Shown piece by piece: positions 5,888 to 5,966 of a DNA stretch of 5,966 nucleotides. The DNA is from Vitreoscilla sp. (GTDB lineage: Bacteria > Pseudomonadota > Gammaproteobacteria > Burkholderiales > Neisseriaceae). Under the pieces are notes generated by a model. The model did not search any database, was not told where the DNA came from, and saw nothing but the letters and a program-made list of their open reading frames with translations. How positions within the stretch are numbered: the first letter of the stretch is position 1; each line of letters opens with the position of its first letter. Where the stretch lies: positions 1 to 5,966 of the forward strand of contig JASLFS010000084.1 in assembly GCA_030150505.1 (NCBI GenBank), written 5' to 3'. The position numbers were made by a program, and so were the translations under genes.

Positions 5888-5966
5888 ATGAAAAAACTTC
5901 AGCAAGGTTTTACCTTAATTGAATTGATGATTGTTATCGCAATTATCGGTGTACTAGCTGCTATCG
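5888..5966 (+). CDS. Type IVa pilin, copy 3, cut off by the right window edge
   Basis: Only 26 codons are visible. They encode leader MKKLQQG followed by FTLIELMIVIAIIGVLAAI, again a class III prepilin signal with the PilD cleavage point after Gly7, Phe at mature position 1 and Glu at position 5. The leader differs from copies 1 and 2 (MKTLQKG). The last 43 bases of the window are identical to bases 5042-5084 of copy 2, while copy 1 has several synonymous differences there. With its own complete sigma-54 promoter module it is expected to be an expressible pilin gene, but its variable part and C-terminus cannot be judged. Confidence 0.9.
   Translation, partial: MKKLQQGFTLIELMIVIAIIGVLAAI

Overview
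This window looks like chromosomal DNA from an AT-rich gammaproteobacterium or betaproteobacterium that makes type IV pili (T4P). The pilins belong to the Moraxella/Pseudomonas/Kingella-like class of type IVa pilins. Each pilin gene has a sigma-54 promoter, and a bifunctional GlnE is encoded next door. I cannot name the genus from the sequence alone. All supported genes lie on the + strand.

Layout. (1) Positions 2-2506 hold most of glnE, the glutamine synthetase adenylyltransferase/adenylyl-removing enzyme; its N-terminus lies outside the window. (2) Thirty-six bases later, 2543-3901 encodes a multi-pass membrane protein of the O-antigen ligase/pilin O-oligosaccharyltransferase (Wzy_C, TfpO/PilO/PglL-like) class. 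(3) From about 3915 to the end there is a tandem array of three type IVa major-pilin-like genes: 4097-4624, 5006-5545, and 5888 to beyond the right edge. The first two are each followed by a rho-independent terminator.

The main observation is that the pilin genes are complete, independently controlled transcription units rather than silent cassettes. Each carries the same regulatory module: two palindromic sites of the form TGAC-N7-GTCA set exactly 21 bp apart, then 63-64 bp, then a near-consensus sigma-54 -24/-12 promoter, then a leader of about 54 nt with a conserved ATACTTAACTT block, then the pilin start. The paired sites fall at about -119 and -98, where an enhancer-binding activator such as PilR would be expected to bind. 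In front of the first pilin the site pair is also a 40-nt near-perfect hairpin that may end transcription arriving from glnE and the membrane protein gene.

Working together: the pilins share their N-terminal assembly helix and C-terminal disulfide region but differ in the middle, the usual pattern for surface-variable pilins. Both complete pilins end in serine after the last cysteine. The linked TfpO-like enzyme suggests that the C-terminal serine could be glycosylated, as in the Pseudomonas and Acinetobacter TfpO systems. Identical nucleotide blocks shared between copies (38 nt at the 3' ends of pilins 1 and 2, at least 43 nt at the 5' ends of pilins 2 and 3) stand out against surrounding synonymous divergence and suggest gene conversion or recent duplication.
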